Shown one piece after another: positions 32,431 to 33,830 of a stretch of DNA of 33,830 bases. A program made the position numbers and the translations under genes. The notes beneath the pieces are model-generated. The model ran no database searches. It was not told the origin of the DNA and saw only the letters and a list, made by a program, of their open reading frames with translations. The DNA lies in contig JAGNLV010000001.1 in assembly GCA_017999435.1 (NCBI GenBank), positions 358,108-391,937 of the forward strand, read 5' to 3'. How positions within the stretch are numbered: the stretch's first letter is position 1; each line of letters opens with the position of its first letter. Origin of the DNA: Candidatus Zixiibacteriota bacterium (GTDB lineage: Bacteria > Zixibacteria > MSB-5A5 > GN15 > FEB-12).

Positions 32431-33351
32431 ATGTATCGTAGGCTCCCTGTTCTGCTGGCTGTCGTGCTCTCCGCCGGTTTGCTGACGGTCGGCTGCAACA
32501 TCTTCGACTGGGCGGCTGAGGACGATCCGATCGCCGAAGGCAACGCCCTGATGCGCGAGGGCGATTACGCCGCGGCCGCCGAGCAGTTCGCCAAGGCGAT
32601 GGACGAAGATCCGGAGAATTCCGACGCCCGCTACTACCACGCCAAGGCCGTCATTCACGCCTCCGGCTTCAACGCCCTCCGGCTCGGAAGCGAACTCGAA
32701 GAAGATGAATTCGCCAGCAACGACCTGCTGCCGTTCTTCGGCGACAACTGGCCGGACGAGAAGGCCAACCGCCTCTTCGGCGCCGTCCGCACCGCCGTCG
32801 ACGATCTCCGGCCGATCTGGGACGGCAAGACGCACGGGAACTTCGGCCCGCGCGACATCGATCTCGACCTCGCCCTCCTGGTCGGTATGCGCTCCATCCT
32901 GCAGTGGCGCGATATCGACTTCGACGGCACCATCGGCCCCGATGACTTCCAGTTCGATATCGAATGGTTCGAGGGATTCAACGCCGATGGTTTCGCCCTG
33001 AAAAACCTGGCCGAGTATATCTCCGCCGACAAGTCGGCCGGCGACGCCGACCTCCTGTGCAATCCCGCCCACGTCGCCATCTTCAACGAGCTGGTCGACA
33101 GCGTCAGCACCAACATCGACTTCACCGCCGACGTCCTCACCCAGATCCTCTCCGACTCCGTGGGCGTCGACATCGACGTCGACGTCGTCAAAGAAATGCT
33201 GGGATTCGTGAAAGACGTCGCCCACATGTACAAGGTCAATGACGGAGACGACAACGACTACGACGGGCAGTACAACGAAGAGGAAATCGACCTTATCGAC
33301 AACGACGGCGACGGCTGGATCGATGAAGATTCGCAGTGCCAGGAGATATAG
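32431..33351 (+). CDS. Lipoprotein with TPR-like repeat and calcium-loop C-terminus
   Basis: The 306-residue protein has a lipoprotein signal (MYRRLPVLLAVVLSAGLLTV, then GC with the lipobox Cys at about 22). A TPR-like helix pair follows: AEGNALMREGDYAAAAEQFA and KAMDEDPENSDARYYHA (about 37-73). The middle is strongly acidic and unrecognised. The C-terminus (about 268-303) is dense in Asp/Asn/Gly, with DGDDNDYDGQYNEEE and DNDGDGWIDED, the latter a good EF-hand or thrombospondin-type-3-like calcium loop. GGAGG lies 5 bases before the ATG at 32431, so the upstream in-frame ATG is not used. It precedes a PorV/TraF-like gene by one base, suggesting an outer-membrane assembly or export role, which is inferred. 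Confidence 0.82.
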   Translation: MYRRLPVLLAVVLSAGLLTVGCNIFDWAAEDDPIAEGNALMREGDYAAAAEQFAKAMDEDPENSDARYYHAKAVIHASGFNALRLGSELEEDEFASNDLLPFFGDNWPDEKANRLFGAVRTAVDDLRPIWDGKTHGNFGPRDIDLDLALLVGMRSILQWRDIDFDGTIGPDDFQFDIEWFEGFNADGFALKNLAEYISADKSAGDADLLCNPAHVAIFNELVDSVSTNIDFTADVLTQILSDSVGVDIDVDVVKEMLGFVKDVAHMYKVNDGDDNDYDGQYNEEEIDLIDNDGDGWIDEDSQCQEI

Positions 33352-33352
33352 C

Positions 33353-33830
33353 ATGGAATGCAGGACAATTTACCGGCTGGCCGCGATCCTCGCGCTGAGC
33401 GGGCTGATCGCCTCGCCGGCCACCGCTTCGGAAAACGTCGGCTTCAAAGACATCCGCTCGCTCGCCATGGGCGGCACGGGTGTCGCGCATCAGGCCAACT
33501 TCAACGCGGTCGTGTTCAACCCGGCCCTCCTGGCCAAGGCCGGCTTCGACCTGCACATCGTGAGCCTCCAGGTGACCGCGTCGCAGGACATCAAGGATCT
33601 CGTGGAGTTCATCGACGACAACGCCGATTCCCTCGACAACTTCACGGACATCAGCGACGAGGCCCAGCAGCAACTGCTGGACGACATGGCCCCGTTCGAC
33701 AACAAGTGGATGGGTGCGCAGGCGGCGCCGCAGATCGGTTTCGCCACCCGGGGCTTTGCCCTCGGGGTCTACGGCACGGGCGACGTGGACTTCCGCGTGG
33801 ACAAGGGGATCATCCCGCCGCGCATCGGCG
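33353..33830 (+). CDS. PorV/TraF-like outer-membrane protein, 5' part only
   Basis: The gene starts at ATG 33353, with AGGAG 7 bases upstream, one base after the lipoprotein stop. It runs off the window end after 159 codons. It has a signal peptide (IYRLAAILALSGLIASPATA, about 6-25) and then SLAMGGTGVAHQANFNAVVF followed by NPALL. This N-terminal pattern of a glycine motif and NPA is typical of PorV, TraF_2 and FadL-type outer-membrane barrels. An acidic insertion (about 90-115) follows, then strand-like GFATRGFALGVYGTGDVDF. Which of these related families it belongs to cannot be decided from the part seen. Confidence 0.78.
   Translation, partial: MECRTIYRLAAILALSGLIASPATASENVGFKDIRSLAMGGTGVAHQANFNAVVFNPALLAKAGFDLHIVSLQVTASQDIKDLVEFIDDNADSLDNFTDISDEAQQQLLDDMAPFDNKWMGAQAAPQIGFATRGFALGVYGTGDVDFRVDKGIIPPRIG

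Noticed and set aside
32291-32440. Small 49-codon ORF in the leader of the lipoprotein operon
   Set aside because: No ribosome-binding site, Pro/Arg-rich composition, and no recognisable feature. A regulatory leader peptide cannot be excluded but is not supported.

Overview
The window is GC-rich, densely coded DNA from a diderm bacterium. Evidence for an outer membrane is a signal-peptide beta-barrel candidate, a lipobox lipoprotein and a PorV/TraF-like protein. Promoters are ordinary TTGACN / 16-18 bp / TATNNT types, so a Bacteroidota-type promoter consensus is unlikely. Pyruvate:ferredoxin oxidoreductase, an Fe-S Rrf2 regulator, a cobalamin adenosyltransferase and selA/selB suggest an anaerobic or facultative, selenocysteine-using organism. 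A candidate phylum of the FCB group (for example Zixibacteria) would fit, but this is a low-confidence inference from gene content only.

Region 1 (1-4780) is a complete type II-C CRISPR-Cas9 locus: the right end of an array, then cas2, cas1 and cas9 on the minus strand, and a tracrRNA on the plus strand just upstream of cas9. Every repeat carries a TTGACA/TACATT promoter. The tracrRNA anti-repeat keeps that same promoter on its opposite strand, pointing into cas9. One sequence element therefore appears to serve as crRNA promoter, cas9 promoter and tracrRNA pairing segment. This is the most interesting observation in the window.

Region 2 (4785-13360, minus strand) is housekeeping. It holds coaBC, apparently split by a -1 frameshift at a run of ten A, and an smg/DUF494 gene. 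Next is a self-contained two-gene unit: a membrane-anchored thioredoxin-fold protein without CXXC, and a secreted six-cysteine peptide. The purN-purC-purH operon, an alpha/beta hydrolase and glnA follow.

Region 3 (13577-18556, plus strand) is selA-selB followed by an overlapping YtcJ-type amidohydrolase. Region 4 (18680-24743, minus strand) holds two tandem membrane histidine kinases with no response regulator beside them, a branched-hairpin RNA or terminator, thioredoxin reductase and cobO/btuR.

Region 5 (24879-33830, plus strand) starts with an Rrf2 regulator divergent from cobO, then dcd and nifJ (PFOR). It continues with envelope genes: a beta-barrel candidate, a TolB-like propeller, a TPR lipoprotein with a calcium-loop tail, and the start of a PorV/TraF-like protein cut by the window edge. 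The very long antisense ORFs opposite PFOR, selB, glnA and the kinases are shadows of GC-rich codon usage and are not annotated.
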